Shown here piece by piece: positions 44,581-54,315 of a DNA stretch of 64,000 bases. This DNA comes from Marinobacter piscis (GTDB lineage: Bacteria > Pseudomonadota > Gammaproteobacteria > Pseudomonadales > Oleiphilaceae), in assembly GCF_007671655.1 (NCBI RefSeq), contig NZ_VCGX01000001.1:1025917-1089916 (forward strand). The letters are read 5' to 3'. The notes under the pieces are model-generated. The model was not told where the DNA came from. It made no database searches and saw only the letters and a list, made by a program, of their open reading frames with translations. The position numbers and the translations under genes were made by a program. Numbering within the stretch: the stretch's first letter is position 1; every line of letters begins with the position of its first letter.

Positions 44581-46593
44581 ATGAATATCAATAAAAAAAG
44601 TGAGCTAACGATGGGTGAGCGTTCCCCGGAACCCCTGTGGACGCCCGATAAGGCGCGGATCGAGCGCAGTCGCATGCACCAGTTCATGCAGTGGCTGACA
44701 GAAAATAAAGGGCTGACGTTTGCTGACTATAATGCCCTCTGGCAATGGTCGGTAGACAGCCTGGAGGATTTCTGGGCGGCGTTCTGGGAGTATTTCGACA
44801 TCCTGCATTCTACGCCATACACTCAGGTGCTGGACGGGCATCACATGCCAGGCGCCAAGTGGTTTGAAGGCGCGCGCCTGAACATGATTGAGCAGGCTTT
44901 TCGTTTCCATGAGGACGAGCCCGACCGGCCGGCCATTATTTCACGTTCAGAAACCCGGGGGCTGCAGACGTTATCCTGGGGCGACCTGAAAAAGCAGGTG
45001 GCCTCTTTTGCTTATGAGCTTCGTAGCATGGGAGTCAGGCCGGGAGACCGCGTGGTTGCGTACCTGCCCAACATTCCTGAAGCCGTTGTCGCCTTTTACG
45101 CCTGCGCCAGTATCGGGGCTATCTGGTCCAGTTGCTCACCGGATATGGGAACCCGCAGTGTTATCGATCGCTTCCGTCAGATTGATCCGAAGGTACTGAT
45201 TGCCGTGGATGGCTATCGCTATGGCGGTAAGGATTTCAATCGTATGGAGGTGCTGAAACAACTGCACAATGACTTGCCAACCCTGGAGCAGGTAGTGCTG
45301 TTGCCGTATCTGGATGATAACGCCTCTATGGATGGCGCCGTTGCCTGGACAGATATGCTCGTGCATAACGAGCCTGTGGTATTTGAACAGCTCCCCTTTG
45401 AGCACCCTCTGTGGGTGGTTTACTCCTCTGGCACCACCGGTATGCCCAAGCCTATTGTGCATAGTCATGGTGGGGCGCTGCTGGAGGGTTTGCAGGGTCA
45501 GGGCTTACACATGGACCTGCAGCCAGACGATCGTTATCTGTGGTTTACCACCACCGGCTGGATCATGTGGAACGCGCAGGTTGGTGGCCTGCTGCTGGGT
45601 TCGACAATCTGCATTTACGACGGAAACCCGGGTTACCCGGACCTGAGTACGCTCTGGCGGTTTGCAGGGGAGACCGGCGTCACCTTTTTCGGGGCAGGTG
45701 CGGCCTTTTTTCTTAACTGTAAGAAGGCAGGAGTGCACCCCGGGGAGTATGCGGATCTCAGTCAGATTCGCTCTGTAGGTTCAACCGGATCGCCTCTGCC
45801 GGATGAAGGCTATAAGTGGATCATGAATGAACTCGGAGACAATGTCTGGGTGGCCCCTATCAGTGGAGGCACGGATATAGCGGCTTTCTATGTAGGCTGC
45901 AATCCGGTTATGCCTGTGTACGCGGGCGAGATGCAGTGCAGAACGCTGGGTACAGCCGTCTATGCCTTTGATGATGAAGGCGAGCCCCTGGAGGATGAGG
46001 TCGGCGAGCTTGTTGTTACCAAACCGATGCCGTCCATGCCTCTGTACTTTTGGGGCGACGAAGGCGGGCGCAGGTACCACGAAAGTTACTTCGATACATT
46101 CCCGGGGATTTGGCGACACGGCGACTGGATCCGGATTACGCCAAGGGGAGGCGCAATTATTTACGGGCGCTCAGACACCACCATTAACCGCCAGGGAATT
46201 CGTATGGGAACGGGGGAAATCTACCGGGTGGTGGAGGAGGTTCCTGAGGTGATGGATTCACTGGTGGTGGACCTGGAGTATCTTGGGCGAGAGTCCTACA
46301 TGCCTTTATTCATCGTACTGCGAGACGATGCTACTCTGAACGAGGATCTGAAAGCCAGAATCTGCTCAGCCATCAGGAACAATCTCTCAGCACGCCATGT
46401 GCCGAATGAAATCATTGCGGCAGAGGAGATACCCTACACGCTTACTGGCAAGAAGATGGAGCTGCCTGTGCGAAAGTTGCTGTTGGGTAACCCTTTATCC
46501 CAGGTGGCCAGCCCGGATGCCATGGCTAACCCGGACAGCCTGGATTTTTATATCAGCTTTGCCAGCGAAAGAGGTACTGCCCCCGCGGAGTAG
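44581..46593 (+). CDS. aacS: Acetoacetyl-CoA synthetase
   Basis: A 670-residue adenylate-forming ligase starting MNINKKSELT after GAGGA. The N-terminal part PLWTPDKARIERSRMHQFM and the region GAKWFEGARLNMIEQAF near 93-110 are typical of acetoacetate-CoA ligases. The ATP loop is VVYSSGTTGMPKPIVHSHGG near 279-298, STGSPLPDEGYKW lies near 400, WGDEGGRRYHESYF and HGDWI near 485-515, and the C-terminal lysine is in YTLTGKKMELPVRK near 618-632. It converts acetoacetate to acetoacetyl-CoA, which thiolase can split. It is divergent from the importer operon and convergent with the dehydrogenase/ligase/MFS operon. Confidence 0.9.
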   Translation: MNINKKSELTMGERSPEPLWTPDKARIERSRMHQFMQWLTENKGLTFADYNALWQWSVDSLEDFWAAFWEYFDILHSTPYTQVLDGHHMPGAKWFEGARLNMIEQAFRFHEDEPDRPAIISRSETRGLQTLSWGDLKKQVASFAYELRSMGVRPGDRVVAYLPNIPEAVVAFYACASIGAIWSSCSPDMGTRSVIDRFRQIDPKVLIAVDGYRYGGKDFNRMEVLKQLHNDLPTLEQVVLLPYLDDNASMDGAVAWTDMLVHNEPVVFEQLPFEHPLWVVYSSGTTGMPKPIVHSHGGALLEGLQGQGLHMDLQPDDRYLWFTTTGWIMWNAQVGGLLLGSTICIYDGNPGYPDLSTLWRFAGETGVTFFGAGAAFFLNCKKAGVHPGEYADLSQIRSVGSTGSPLPDEGYKWIMNELGDNVWVAPISGGTDIAAFYVGCNPVMPVYAGEMQCRTLGTAVYAFDDEGEPLEDEVGELVVTKPMPSMPLYFWGDEGGRRYHESYFDTFPGIWRHGDWIRITPRGGAIIYGRSDTTINRQGIRMGTGEIYRVVEEVPEVMDSLVVDLEYLGRESYMPLFIVLRDDATLNEDLKARICSAIRNNLSARHVPNEIIAAEEIPYTLTGKKMELPVRKLLLGNPLSQVASPDAMANPDSLDFYISFASERGTAPAE

Positions 46594-46613
46594 AGTAGTA
46601 GAGTTTCCCGGGG

Positions 46614-47861
46614 TCAGCGCAGGTTATAGTAAGCGGCGGTTGATCCCCGGTGTTCCTTTGCTTTTTTGATCTCGGCCCGGGCAACATTGCGCAAATGTAC
46701 TTCGTCCGGGCCATCGAGAAAGCGCAGGGCGCGTCCCCAGGTCCACAGATAGGCCAAGGGTGTATCCGGTGTCAGCCCCATGGCGCCGAATACCTGCATG
46801 GCCCTGTCCACAACACGGGTCTGCAGTCTTGCGGTTACCAGTTTAATGGCAGATACATCCACTCGCGCGGCCTGGTTGCCAAACTGGTCCATTTTCCAGG
46901 CTGCCTGTAGCACCAGCAACCGTGCCTGGTCGATTTCCAGCCGGGACTCGGCAATCCAGTCCCGCACGTTTTCAAACTCACTCAGGAGCTTACCGAACGT
47001 ACGCCTTTCCAGGGCGCGCTCCGTCATCATTTCCAGCGCCAGTTCGCACTGACCAATCGTGCGCATGCAGTGATGCACGCGTCCCGGGCCAAGTCGGGCC
47101 TGGGCCATGGCAAACCCTTCGCCGGGCTTGCCCAGCAGGTTCTTTGCGGGTACTCGCACATTACGAAAGACAATCTCACAGTGTCCTTCGGGGGAGTGGT
47201 GCTGCATTATAGGAATGTTTCGCAACACTTCCAGACCTGGGGCATCCATGGGCACAATCACCATGGAGTGCTCATGGTGGCGGCTGTCTCCGGGGCCGTC
47301 GTCACAGCGACCCATTACAATTGTGAAGCGGCAATTGGGATGATTTGCGCCTGTGATGAACCATTTGCGACCGTCGACCACATAGTCATCACCGTCTCTG
47401 CGAATGGTGGTGCTGATATTAGTGGCATCAGAGGAGGCAGTGTCCGGCTCGCTCATGGCAAAGCAGGAACGGGTGATGCCGTTCAATTGTGGTTTGAGCC
47501 AGATTTCGTATTGCTCTTTGGTCGCAAAACGGTGCAACAATTCCATGTTGCCGGTATCCGGCGCGCTGCAGTTGAACAGCTCAGCCGCCCAGGGTAGCCG
47601 GCCCATGATCTCTGCCAGCGGCGCATAGTCCAGGTTGCTCATGGGCGTGCCCGGCTCATGTTCTTTCAGTTCAGGCAGGAAAAGGTTCCACAGGCCGTCT
47701 TCTCTGGCCTGAGCTTTTATGGGCTCGATAATATCCAGAGGATAAACACCCGATTCTGCAGAATGCAGCCAGTCGCTGTTGCGGGGCAGCACATGTTTTT
47801 TCATAAACTTCCGCATCAGGTCCTGGACCTGATGGGAGTCGGCCGAGTAGTCAAAATTCAT
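46614..47861 (-). CDS. Acyl-CoA dehydrogenase, ACAD10/11-like (third paralogue)
   Basis: A 415-residue acyl-CoA dehydrogenase. It shares [51 protein letters not shown] and ALRFLDGPDEVHLRN near residue 380 with the other two paralogues; the catalytic-base position shows LDGPD in place of ADGPD. AAGGGG supports the start. It starts 9 bp after the acyl-CoA ligase stop, and an MFS gene precedes that ligase, so here the dehydrogenase is paired with an activating enzyme and a transporter rather than with the kinase. Confidence 0.92.
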   Translation of the reverse strand: MNFDYSADSHQVQDLMRKFMKKHVLPRNSDWLHSAESGVYPLDIIEPIKAQAREDGLWNLFLPELKEHEPGTPMSNLDYAPLAEIMGRLPWAAELFNCSAPDTGNMELLHRFATKEQYEIWLKPQLNGITRSCFAMSEPDTASSDATNISTTIRRDGDDYVVDGRKWFITGANHPNCRFTIVMGRCDDGPGDSRHHEHSMVIVPMDAPGLEVLRNIPIMQHHSPEGHCEIVFRNVRVPAKNLLGKPGEGFAMAQARLGPGRVHHCMRTIGQCELALEMMTERALERRTFGKLLSEFENVRDWIAESRLEIDQARLLVLQAAWKMDQFGNQAARVDVSAIKLVTARLQTRVVDRAMQVFGAMGLTPDTPLAYLWTWGRALRFLDGPDEVHLRNVARAEIKKAKEHRGSTAAYYNLR

Positions 47862-47870
47862 GGCAGCCCC

Positions 47871-49424
47871 TTAGTTTGCCCGCGCTTGTTCTGATGCCTG
47901 CTCCCGTAGTGCTTTCTTGAGGATCTTGCCAACGCCATTGCGGGGCAGGGCATCCATGAACACAATATTGCGCGGTGTCTTGTATTTTGCCAACCTTTCC
48001 TGACAGAAGGCCAGCAGTTCCTCTTCACAGAGGTCGGCGTCCGGTTTTCGAACGACGACGGCGATGACTTCTTCACCCATACGTTCTGATGGTACTCCAA
48101 CGACAGCCACTTCAGCGACAGCCGGGTGTCGGGAAATCAACTCTTCCAGGTCGCGAGGGTAGATATTAAATCCGCCACGGAGAATAAGGTCTTTCTTGCG
48201 ATCAACAATATAGAGGTAGCCGTCGTCGTCGAGGCGGGCCATATCGCCAGTGTGGAACCAGCCATCCTTCAGGGCTGCCCGGGTTGCTTCCTCATTGTTG
48301 TAGTAGCCAGGGGTAATGTTTTCCCCGCGCACCAGCAGTTCGCCGACTTCTCCTACGGGCAGGGGGTTACCCTTTTCATCGGCAATGCGCAGTTCGACTC
48401 CGGGAAATGCACGCCCGACAGAGCCGGGTTTGATGGGCTCCCCTTTGCGGTGAGCTGTTACCGTGGGAGATGCTTCCGACAGGCCGTAGCCTTCGTAGAT
48501 TTCGGCATGAAAACGGGCGCGAAAGGTCTCAATGAGAGACACTGGCAGAGGTGCAGACCCGCAACCAAGCGACTCCAGAGACGAGACATCGTATTCGTCA
48601 ACCTCCGGGGCATGTGTGAGAGCGTGGACCATTGCCGGAACGGTGGCGAATGCCCTGACCCGATGGTTCTGGATGGCTTCGCACACCGCTCTTACATCAA
48701 ATTTCTGCATGATGACCATGCGGCCGCCTTTGAGAAACAGCGTGTTGGCGACGGTAAAGCCGTAGATGTGAGCCAGCGGTAATACGCCGATGGTGGTGCC
48801 AGGCTCGTCATTTGCCTCCTCCGCCAGCTGTACTGCGGAAGCCGCGTTACTATAGAGGTTCCGATGCGTAAGCATGACCCCTTTGGGTTGGCCGGTTGTG
48901 CCAGAGGTGAAAAGGATAACGGCCACATCGTCTTCTTTAAGAGCAGGCTTGCGAATTTCGGCATCAGCGTCGGCCATCAGTGAACTCAGGCTGTGGCAGG
49001 GGGTGCCAGCCGTGAGGCCTGGCTGATCCCGGACAAGGCCAGCAACAACCAGTTGGGGTGGCGCATCCATGTCAGCTACGGCTTGCTCTATAGCTGGAAG
49101 AACGGATTGGCTGGTAATGATAGCGCTGGCCCCGGAAGCCTCGATAATGAATCCGATCTCCCGTGGGTGGAGTAGGGTCATAACCGGCAGAACGATGGCT
49201 TCGGCGCGAAGAATGCCCTGATAAGCTATGAATACTTCCGGGCAGTTGGGCATACAGACGATGACCCGTTCTCCAGCTGTCACGCCCAGGCGGCGAAGCC
49301 CGTTGGCCAAACGGTTGGCGCTATTGCGTAATTCAAGGTTGGTGACCTGGCGATCACCTGCGTAAAGCATCGGATACTCGCCAAAACGTTCCAGACTTTG
49401 TTCGGGTAAGTCAGTGAGGATCAT
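47871..49424 (-). CDS. Acyl-CoA synthetase, long-chain type (AMP-binding)
   Basis: A 517-residue adenylate-forming ligase with VILFTSGTTGQPKGVMLTHRN near residues 170-190, EGYGLSEASPTVTAH near 315-330, WFHTGDMARLDDDGYLYIVDRKKDLILRGG (hinge) near 395-425 and the C-terminal lysine in RNGVGKILKKALR about 15 residues from the end. The set matches long-chain fatty acid CoA ligases and related malonyl- or bile-acid-type ligases. It lies between the MFS gene (15 bp upstream) and the ACAD11-like dehydrogenase gene (9 bp downstream) and should deliver acyl-CoA to that dehydrogenase. Confidence 0.92.
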   Translation of the reverse strand: MILTDLPEQSLERFGEYPMLYAGDRQVTNLELRNSANRLANGLRRLGVTAGERVIVCMPNCPEVFIAYQGILRAEAIVLPVMTLLHPREIGFIIEASGASAIITSQSVLPAIEQAVADMDAPPQLVVAGLVRDQPGLTAGTPCHSLSSLMADADAEIRKPALKEDDVAVILFTSGTTGQPKGVMLTHRNLYSNAASAVQLAEEANDEPGTTIGVLPLAHIYGFTVANTLFLKGGRMVIMQKFDVRAVCEAIQNHRVRAFATVPAMVHALTHAPEVDEYDVSSLESLGCGSAPLPVSLIETFRARFHAEIYEGYGLSEASPTVTAHRKGEPIKPGSVGRAFPGVELRIADEKGNPLPVGEVGELLVRGENITPGYYNNEEATRAALKDGWFHTGDMARLDDDGYLYIVDRKKDLILRGGFNIYPRDLEELISRHPAVAEVAVVGVPSERMGEEVIAVVVRKPDADLCEEELLAFCQERLAKYKTPRNIVFMDALPRNGVGKILKKALREQASEQARAN

Positions 49425-49439
49425 TGTTATTGTTCCTTG

Positions 49440-50849
49440 TTAAGTGGCTGTTTGACCGGGTGACTTCATCCGTGCCATCGGGTACAGACCGATAAGGTAA
49501 AGCAGCGCCAGGAGTGCAAAAGCGTCCTGGTATCCTGGGAATCCAGGTAAAATACCCAGCGATGTCGTCCAGAGAGTATTCTCCTGCAGTAGAATCGCTG
49601 AGAGCATGACCCCCAGAGAGCCACCAAACTGGCGGGCAAAACTGATCAGGCCCGTCGCCTGATTGATCATATCCTGAGGCACAATGCTCATTGCTCCTAT
49701 CACCACCGGTGGCATGGTCATCGCCAGACCGACGCGACCCAGGGCGGCCATCAGTGCGATCAGCATCAGAGAGGTATCAGCGCTTGCCTCGCTCAATACT
49801 ATGCTGGACAGTGCAAAAAGTACGAGGCCACCCGTGACCAGTATTTTGGGTAAGATCCGGTCGGTCAGCTGGCCAATTACGGGAAACGAGAGCGCCATAG
49901 CCAGGCCGGCCGGCATCAGCAGCATGCCTGCCGCAGAGGCGGACTCACCCATTGCAGTCTGTACCAGCATAGGTAAAAGGTAGACGGATCCGTACAGGCC
50001 CGCGCCAGTCAGCATTGCCACGGTAAAGGCTGCGGTAAACCCTTTGTACGAGAATATGCGCAACGCCAGCAGCGGGGCCAGGCTTCGGAGCTGGTGCCTG
50101 GTGAAGATCAAAAACAATACCAGTGCTGCAATCAGAGCTGCGATTACTGCGCTGCTGTTCCAGCCGGAGAGTGGGCCTTCGGAGAGCCCCCATAACAGCG
50201 CCAGCATCCAGCCTCCAAGCAAAAGCAGCCCCGGGATGTCGAGGCGCCGGTGTACAGGTGGGGCGCTGTCGGGTCGTGAAAGGAAGGTGCGGCCCAGATA
50301 AAAAGCTGCCAGGCAGAAGGGCAGTACCACGAGGAAAACAGCTCGCCAGGACCACCAGTCTACAAGTACACCTCCCGCCACTGGTCCGGCAGTAGGGCCG
50401 AGCACTACCCCCATGGCATAAAGCCCCATGGCCTGGCCACGCTGGTTGGCCGGAAACACTGCGTATAGCATAAGCATGGCCAGCGGCTGAACCATGCCTG
50501 CAATTAACCCTTGCACTACACGTACGAAAATCAGCATGGAAAAATTAACCGCCAGGCCCCCGGCGAGGGCCGCCGCCATGAAAACCAGAAGCGCTCCCAT
50601 GTAAGTGACGCGAGGGCCGAACCTGTCCACCATCCACACGTTCAGCAGCATGCCGATAGCCATACTGGCCAGGAAAGCTGTGACCATCCACTGCACCATG
50701 GTGTGGCTTACAGGGAAAGTCTCCATGACATCGGGAAGGGCCACATTAACGATGGTAGATGACAAGGACATGGTCATGGTTCCTGTCATGACTGTCAGCA
50801 TCACCCACCACTTATAGCGCTTTCCGTAACGTGCTTGAAGTTGTTGCAT
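49440..50849 (-). CDS. MFS transporter, DHA2 (EmrB-like) 14-helix type
   Basis: A 469-residue membrane protein from the ATG with GAGG six bases ahead; an ATG four codons upstream is also open. About fourteen hydrophobic segments are seen. VNVALPDVMETFPVS near the first helix and QWMVTAFLASMAIGMLLNVW after it are typical of the DHA2 drug:proton antiporter family, and GPTAGPVAGGVLVDWWSWRAVF near 145-165 is the antiporter motif C region. Such proteins usually expel drugs or amphipathic acids. Its place as first gene before a ligase and dehydrogenase suggests it handles the same acid, but direction is uncertain. Confidence 0.9.
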   Translation of the reverse strand: MQQLQARYGKRYKWWVMLTVMTGTMTMSLSSTIVNVALPDVMETFPVSHTMVQWMVTAFLASMAIGMLLNVWMVDRFGPRVTYMGALLVFMAAALAGGLAVNFSMLIFVRVVQGLIAGMVQPLAMLMLYAVFPANQRGQAMGLYAMGVVLGPTAGPVAGGVLVDWWSWRAVFLVVLPFCLAAFYLGRTFLSRPDSAPPVHRRLDIPGLLLLGGWMLALLWGLSEGPLSGWNSSAVIAALIAALVLFLIFTRHQLRSLAPLLALRIFSYKGFTAAFTVAMLTGAGLYGSVYLLPMLVQTAMGESASAAGMLLMPAGLAMALSFPVIGQLTDRILPKILVTGGLVLFALSSIVLSEASADTSLMLIALMAALGRVGLAMTMPPVVIGAMSIVPQDMINQATGLISFARQFGGSLGVMLSAILLQENTLWTTSLGILPGFPGYQDAFALLALLYLIGLYPMARMKSPGQTAT

Positions 50850-51149
50850 TGGTGGCCTCATGGGCGTTTTATTCTTTGTAGGCGCGCCCTGGCTGAATTA
50901 ATTGTTTATACTAAACAGTAGTATCTTTAGCGACACTGCGTGAAATACCGCTTGGCGATACTGTGTATAACACGGCGGTATGTGGTTTTGAAGGTTAGTT
51001 TTGTGGTTTATAGGTTGACCTGGGTGATGCGGTCGTTCTAATCTGCGGAATAAGAGACTGTTCTTATAAAAATAAACAGTTTCATTGAAAGCTGTATCAC
51101 CGGATACGCTTCTCATAGAATCAAAAATAACTACAGAGTGGGTCAACCC
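50850..51149. promoter_or_regulatory. Divergent promoter region of MFS operon and TRAP genes
   Basis: This 300-bp gap holds the promoters for the MFS-ligase-dehydrogenase operon (minus) and the TRAP genes (plus). A 7-bp inverted repeat ATACCGC/GCGGTAT with a long spacer lies around 50943-50980, too weak to name. I see no gene in it. Confidence 0.45.
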
Positions 51150-53084
51150 ATGACTGAGATTTCCTCTCCGCACGAGCAGGCTACGCATGACTCCGAAGTC
51201 ACGCGTCTGGGCGAGCTGTTCTCCTGGCAAAGTATCGTATTTGTGACGCTGAGTGTGTGCGGGCTGTTTTCCGGCCTGGCGTACATTTTCGGGTTCACCT
51301 GGAATGGTCAGCGGCTTCTGGAAGGCGAGTATTACTGGGCCTTCATCGGGTTTTTCTCCGCCGCTGCTTTTATCGCACTTCCCGCCAGAACCGGCCAGAA
51401 GAAAGTGCCGTTCTATGATGTGCTTGCAGCCATCCTGGTTCTCTGTGTCAGTTTTTATTTCGCCTCCAATGCCTGGGATATGGTCCAGGCTGGCTGGAGT
51501 AACCTTTATCTGGGGGTTGTGCTCTGGCTGATGATGATGGAACTGGCTCGTCGCAGTGGTGGTATACCTTTCCTGCTGGTTGTTGTTTTGCTGGGTATGT
51601 ACCCGCTGGTTGCCGATTACTTCCCCGGATTACTTATGGGAATCCCTTACCAGTTTGAGTATATGATTGAAGCCCATGTTTTCCGTGCGGAAGGCATGAT
51701 GGGTATCACCACCAAGATAGCTGCTGAAATCATCCTCGGGTTTCTGGTTTTTGCAGGGGTTTTGCTGGCGACCGGAGCTGGCGGCTTCTTTATTGATCTG
51801 GCCAATGCCAGCTTTGGGCGTTATCGGGGAGGCCCGGCAAAGGTAGCGGTCGTAGCCAGTGGTTTTATGGGTAGCCTTTCGGGCTCTGTTTTTTCCAACA
51901 TCGCAGGCACAGGCTCCATCACCATTCCGACAATGAAAAAGGTAGGCTATCCGGCACATTATGCTGGAGCCATTGAAGCCTGTGCGTCTATGGGCGGAGC
52001 CGTCATGCCGCCGGTTATGGGGGCTATTGCCTTTGTCATGGCAATTACAATCGGCGTGGATTACGCCACGATCATGATTGCCGCGATCATTCCGTCACTA
52101 CTGTTCTATTTCGGGTTGCTATTGCAGGTGGATGCTTACGCCGCCCGAACCGGCATGAAAGGCAGGCCACGGGAAGAGTTGCCTTCAGTTCGTAGTGTTC
52201 TGGTCAGAGGGTGGCCGTATCTTTCGGTGATGGTGTTCCTGGTATGGGGGCTCCTTTATATGCGCTGGGAGTATTACACGCCTTGGTATGCCTGCCTGTT
52301 GATGATTGGGTTGTCCTTTCTGCAAAAGGATACCCGTATGACTCCCCGGAAGTTCTATGACGCTATCCGGCAAATAGGGGTTCTGGTGACACAAACAGCG
52401 GCTATTATTCTCCCGATTGCGTTCGTTGTGAGTGCGCTTACGATTACCGGGGTTACGGGCTCGGTAACGTCTGGGCTGGTCAGCCTCGGTGGAGGAAACC
52501 TTTACCTGGTTATTCTATTTGGAGTGTTAGCGTGCTTCATAATGGGGATGGCCGGGCTGGCGCTTGTTGCTTACATTTTTCTGGCGGTGACACTGGCTCC
52601 GGCGATCATTGAGATAGGTGGCCTGAATACGATCGCAGTGCATTTTTTCATCATCTATTACGCTATGTTGTCTGCCATCACTCCGCCTGTAGGGGCTGCT
52701 GCATTTCTGGCCGGTACGATTGCCGGTGCCAAGCCCATGAAAACATGCTTTACGGCTATGCGTCTGGGCGTGGTAATTTACTTTGTCCCCTTGTTCTTCC
52801 TTTTCCAGCCTGCGTTGGTCATGCAGGGGGATCTGACACCACTGCTTTACGTAATGCCATCGATCGTGATTGGTATCATGTTGATTTCGGGCGGACTGGA
52901 AGGCTATCTCCTTGGCGTCGGGAAGACCCCGAAACTTGCCCGCATTCCCTTGGTCGCCGTAGGTTTTGCTTTCTCTTTCCCGGGACTTTTAACAACACTC
53001 ATCAGTGGAATACTGGCTGCCATGCTGGCGGCTTTTATCTGGCGGCACAATCGATTGCATCCAGCATTAGTGCCCCATACATAA
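51150..53084 (+). CDS. TRAP transporter fused permease (DctQ-DctM type)
   Basis: A 644-residue membrane protein that joins the small (4-helix) and large (about 12-helix) TRAP permease parts on one chain. The first about 150 residues give the small domain; from about 150 the large domain follows with GFMGSLSGSVFSNIAGTGSITIPTMKK near 235-260 and MGGAVMPPVMGAIAFVMA near 275-292, both marks of TAXI-type fused permeases. The start MTEISS is preferred to a GTG four codons upstream. It moves a carboxylate or similar solute with sodium or protons, with ligand brought by the TAXI binding protein encoded next. Confidence 0.93.
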   Translation: MTEISSPHEQATHDSEVTRLGELFSWQSIVFVTLSVCGLFSGLAYIFGFTWNGQRLLEGEYYWAFIGFFSAAAFIALPARTGQKKVPFYDVLAAILVLCVSFYFASNAWDMVQAGWSNLYLGVVLWLMMMELARRSGGIPFLLVVVLLGMYPLVADYFPGLLMGIPYQFEYMIEAHVFRAEGMMGITTKIAAEIILGFLVFAGVLLATGAGGFFIDLANASFGRYRGGPAKVAVVASGFMGSLSGSVFSNIAGTGSITIPTMKKVGYPAHYAGAIEACASMGGAVMPPVMGAIAFVMAITIGVDYATIMIAAIIPSLLFYFGLLLQVDAYAARTGMKGRPREELPSVRSVLVRGWPYLSVMVFLVWGLLYMRWEYYTPWYACLLMIGLSFLQKDTRMTPRKFYDAIRQIGVLVTQTAAIILPIAFVVSALTITGVTGSVTSGLVSLGGGNLYLVILFGVLACFIMGMAGLALVAYIFLAVTLAPAIIEIGGLNTIAVHFFIIYYAMLSAITPPVGAAAFLAGTIAGAKPMKTCFTAMRLGVVIYFVPLFFLFQPALVMQGDLTPLLYVMPSIVIGIMLISGGLEGYLLGVGKTPKLARIPLVAVGFAFSFPGLLTTLISGILAAMLAAFIWRHNRLHPALVPHT

Positions 53085-53120
53085 ACCTGTACAACAACAA
53101 TAGAAAACTCAGGAGTTATT

Positions 53121-54308
53121 ATGCGTCAATCTCGTCTTTTCATTTCCATGGCACTGTCAGGCACGGTTGCCATCGGCTCGGCAGGCCTTGCCCAGGCAGA
53201 CGATGGTGATCTGCCCCGCTTGCTTGTCGTAGGCACGCCGAGCGCTCAGACAGGAAGCTTTGCTTCGACTAACGGGTGGGCAGCTATTTTTCAGGACCAG
53301 ACCAGTAGTGCTGCCCGAATTGTTCCGGAAGATAGTGAAACACAGCGTTATAAGCGTCTTACCGAGCGGCGTGATATAACCATGAGTTCTGTTTCTGTGG
53401 CGGAAATGCAATACCAGATAGAAGGGAGGGATTCCTACGCTGCTACAAAGCCGGTGGCACAAAGAATCATCTGGCACCATAACGATACACCCTGGGGGTG
53501 GGTGGTCTCTGGCGACTCGGATATTCAGACCGTGGAAGACCTGAAAAGAGGAGATGTTAAGCTGGCACAGGGTGTGTTTTCACCGGTTATGACTCGAACG
53601 GCACGCAAGTCGATGCCGGCCTATCTGGGTGTGTCTCCTGAAAAAGCTGACGAGGTTTTCGAGTATGTGCCTGCCAGTAGTTATGTAGAGAACTGTCGGT
53701 CGGTGGTTGAAGGCAAAGCTGATGCTGCCTGGTGTTCTCCGATCAGCTCGGTTTTATCGGAAATGGAAGGTGCGCCCGGCGGGATTCGCTGGCTGAGCAT
53801 GGATACTGAGAACAAGGATGCCTGGGAACGTCTCCTGGATCATTCACCGATGACAATTCCCACCACCTTCACTTTCGGTGTCTCATCAGCAATAGGGGTG
53901 GATGGAGTCACGTCGACGTTTGTGTATTCAGCACCCGCCGATGTCAGCGATGACTTCGCTTATGCGATGGCAAAGTGGTTCCATCAATCCTACGATGATT
54001 ATAAGAAAACCCACGGGTTGACGGCACGTATGCAGCTGGATGTTTTCAAGTCTTTCGTGAAGAGCTCACCGCTACCGTTGCATGAAGGGACCGTCCGTTA
54101 TCTGAAAGAAATAGGGGCCTGGTCAGATGAAGAAGAAGCGTTCAATCAGGAAGCCATTGCCCAGGTAGACGGTTGGATTGAAGCAAGAAAGAAAGCGATG
54201 GACGAGGCCCGGGATAAGCGAATTGTACCGGACCCGGACAACAAGGAGTTTATGGCAATTCTTGAACGACATACCGAGGGGCTGGAGACCTTCCGCTCCC
54301 GCCTTTGA
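53121..54308 (+). CDS. TAXI-family TRAP solute-binding protein
   Basis: A 395-residue exported binding protein with a signal peptide that probably ends at AQA near residue 27. The mature start LLVVGTPSAQTGSFASTNGWAA resembles TAXI proteins, as do ITMSSVSVAEMQYQIEG, RIIWHHNDTPWGWVVS and DIQTVEDLKRGDVKLAQG in the first half. The C-terminal about 60 residues are long, charged and helical (EARKKAMDEARDKR), beyond the usual TAXI length of about 320. CAGGAG supports the start. It is 36 bp after the fused permease, with a perfect hairpin following. Confidence 0.9.
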   Translation: MRQSRLFISMALSGTVAIGSAGLAQADDGDLPRLLVVGTPSAQTGSFASTNGWAAIFQDQTSSAARIVPEDSETQRYKRLTERRDITMSSVSVAEMQYQIEGRDSYAATKPVAQRIIWHHNDTPWGWVVSGDSDIQTVEDLKRGDVKLAQGVFSPVMTRTARKSMPAYLGVSPEKADEVFEYVPASSYVENCRSVVEGKADAAWCSPISSVLSEMEGAPGGIRWLSMDTENKDAWERLLDHSPMTIPTTFTFGVSSAIGVDGVTSTFVYSAPADVSDDFAYAMAKWFHQSYDDYKKTHGLTARMQLDVFKSFVKSSPLPLHEGTVRYLKEIGAWSDEEEAFNQEAIAQVDGWIEARKKAMDEARDKRIVPDPDNKEFMAILERHTEGLETFRSRL

Positions 54309-54315
54309 TGGGTAA

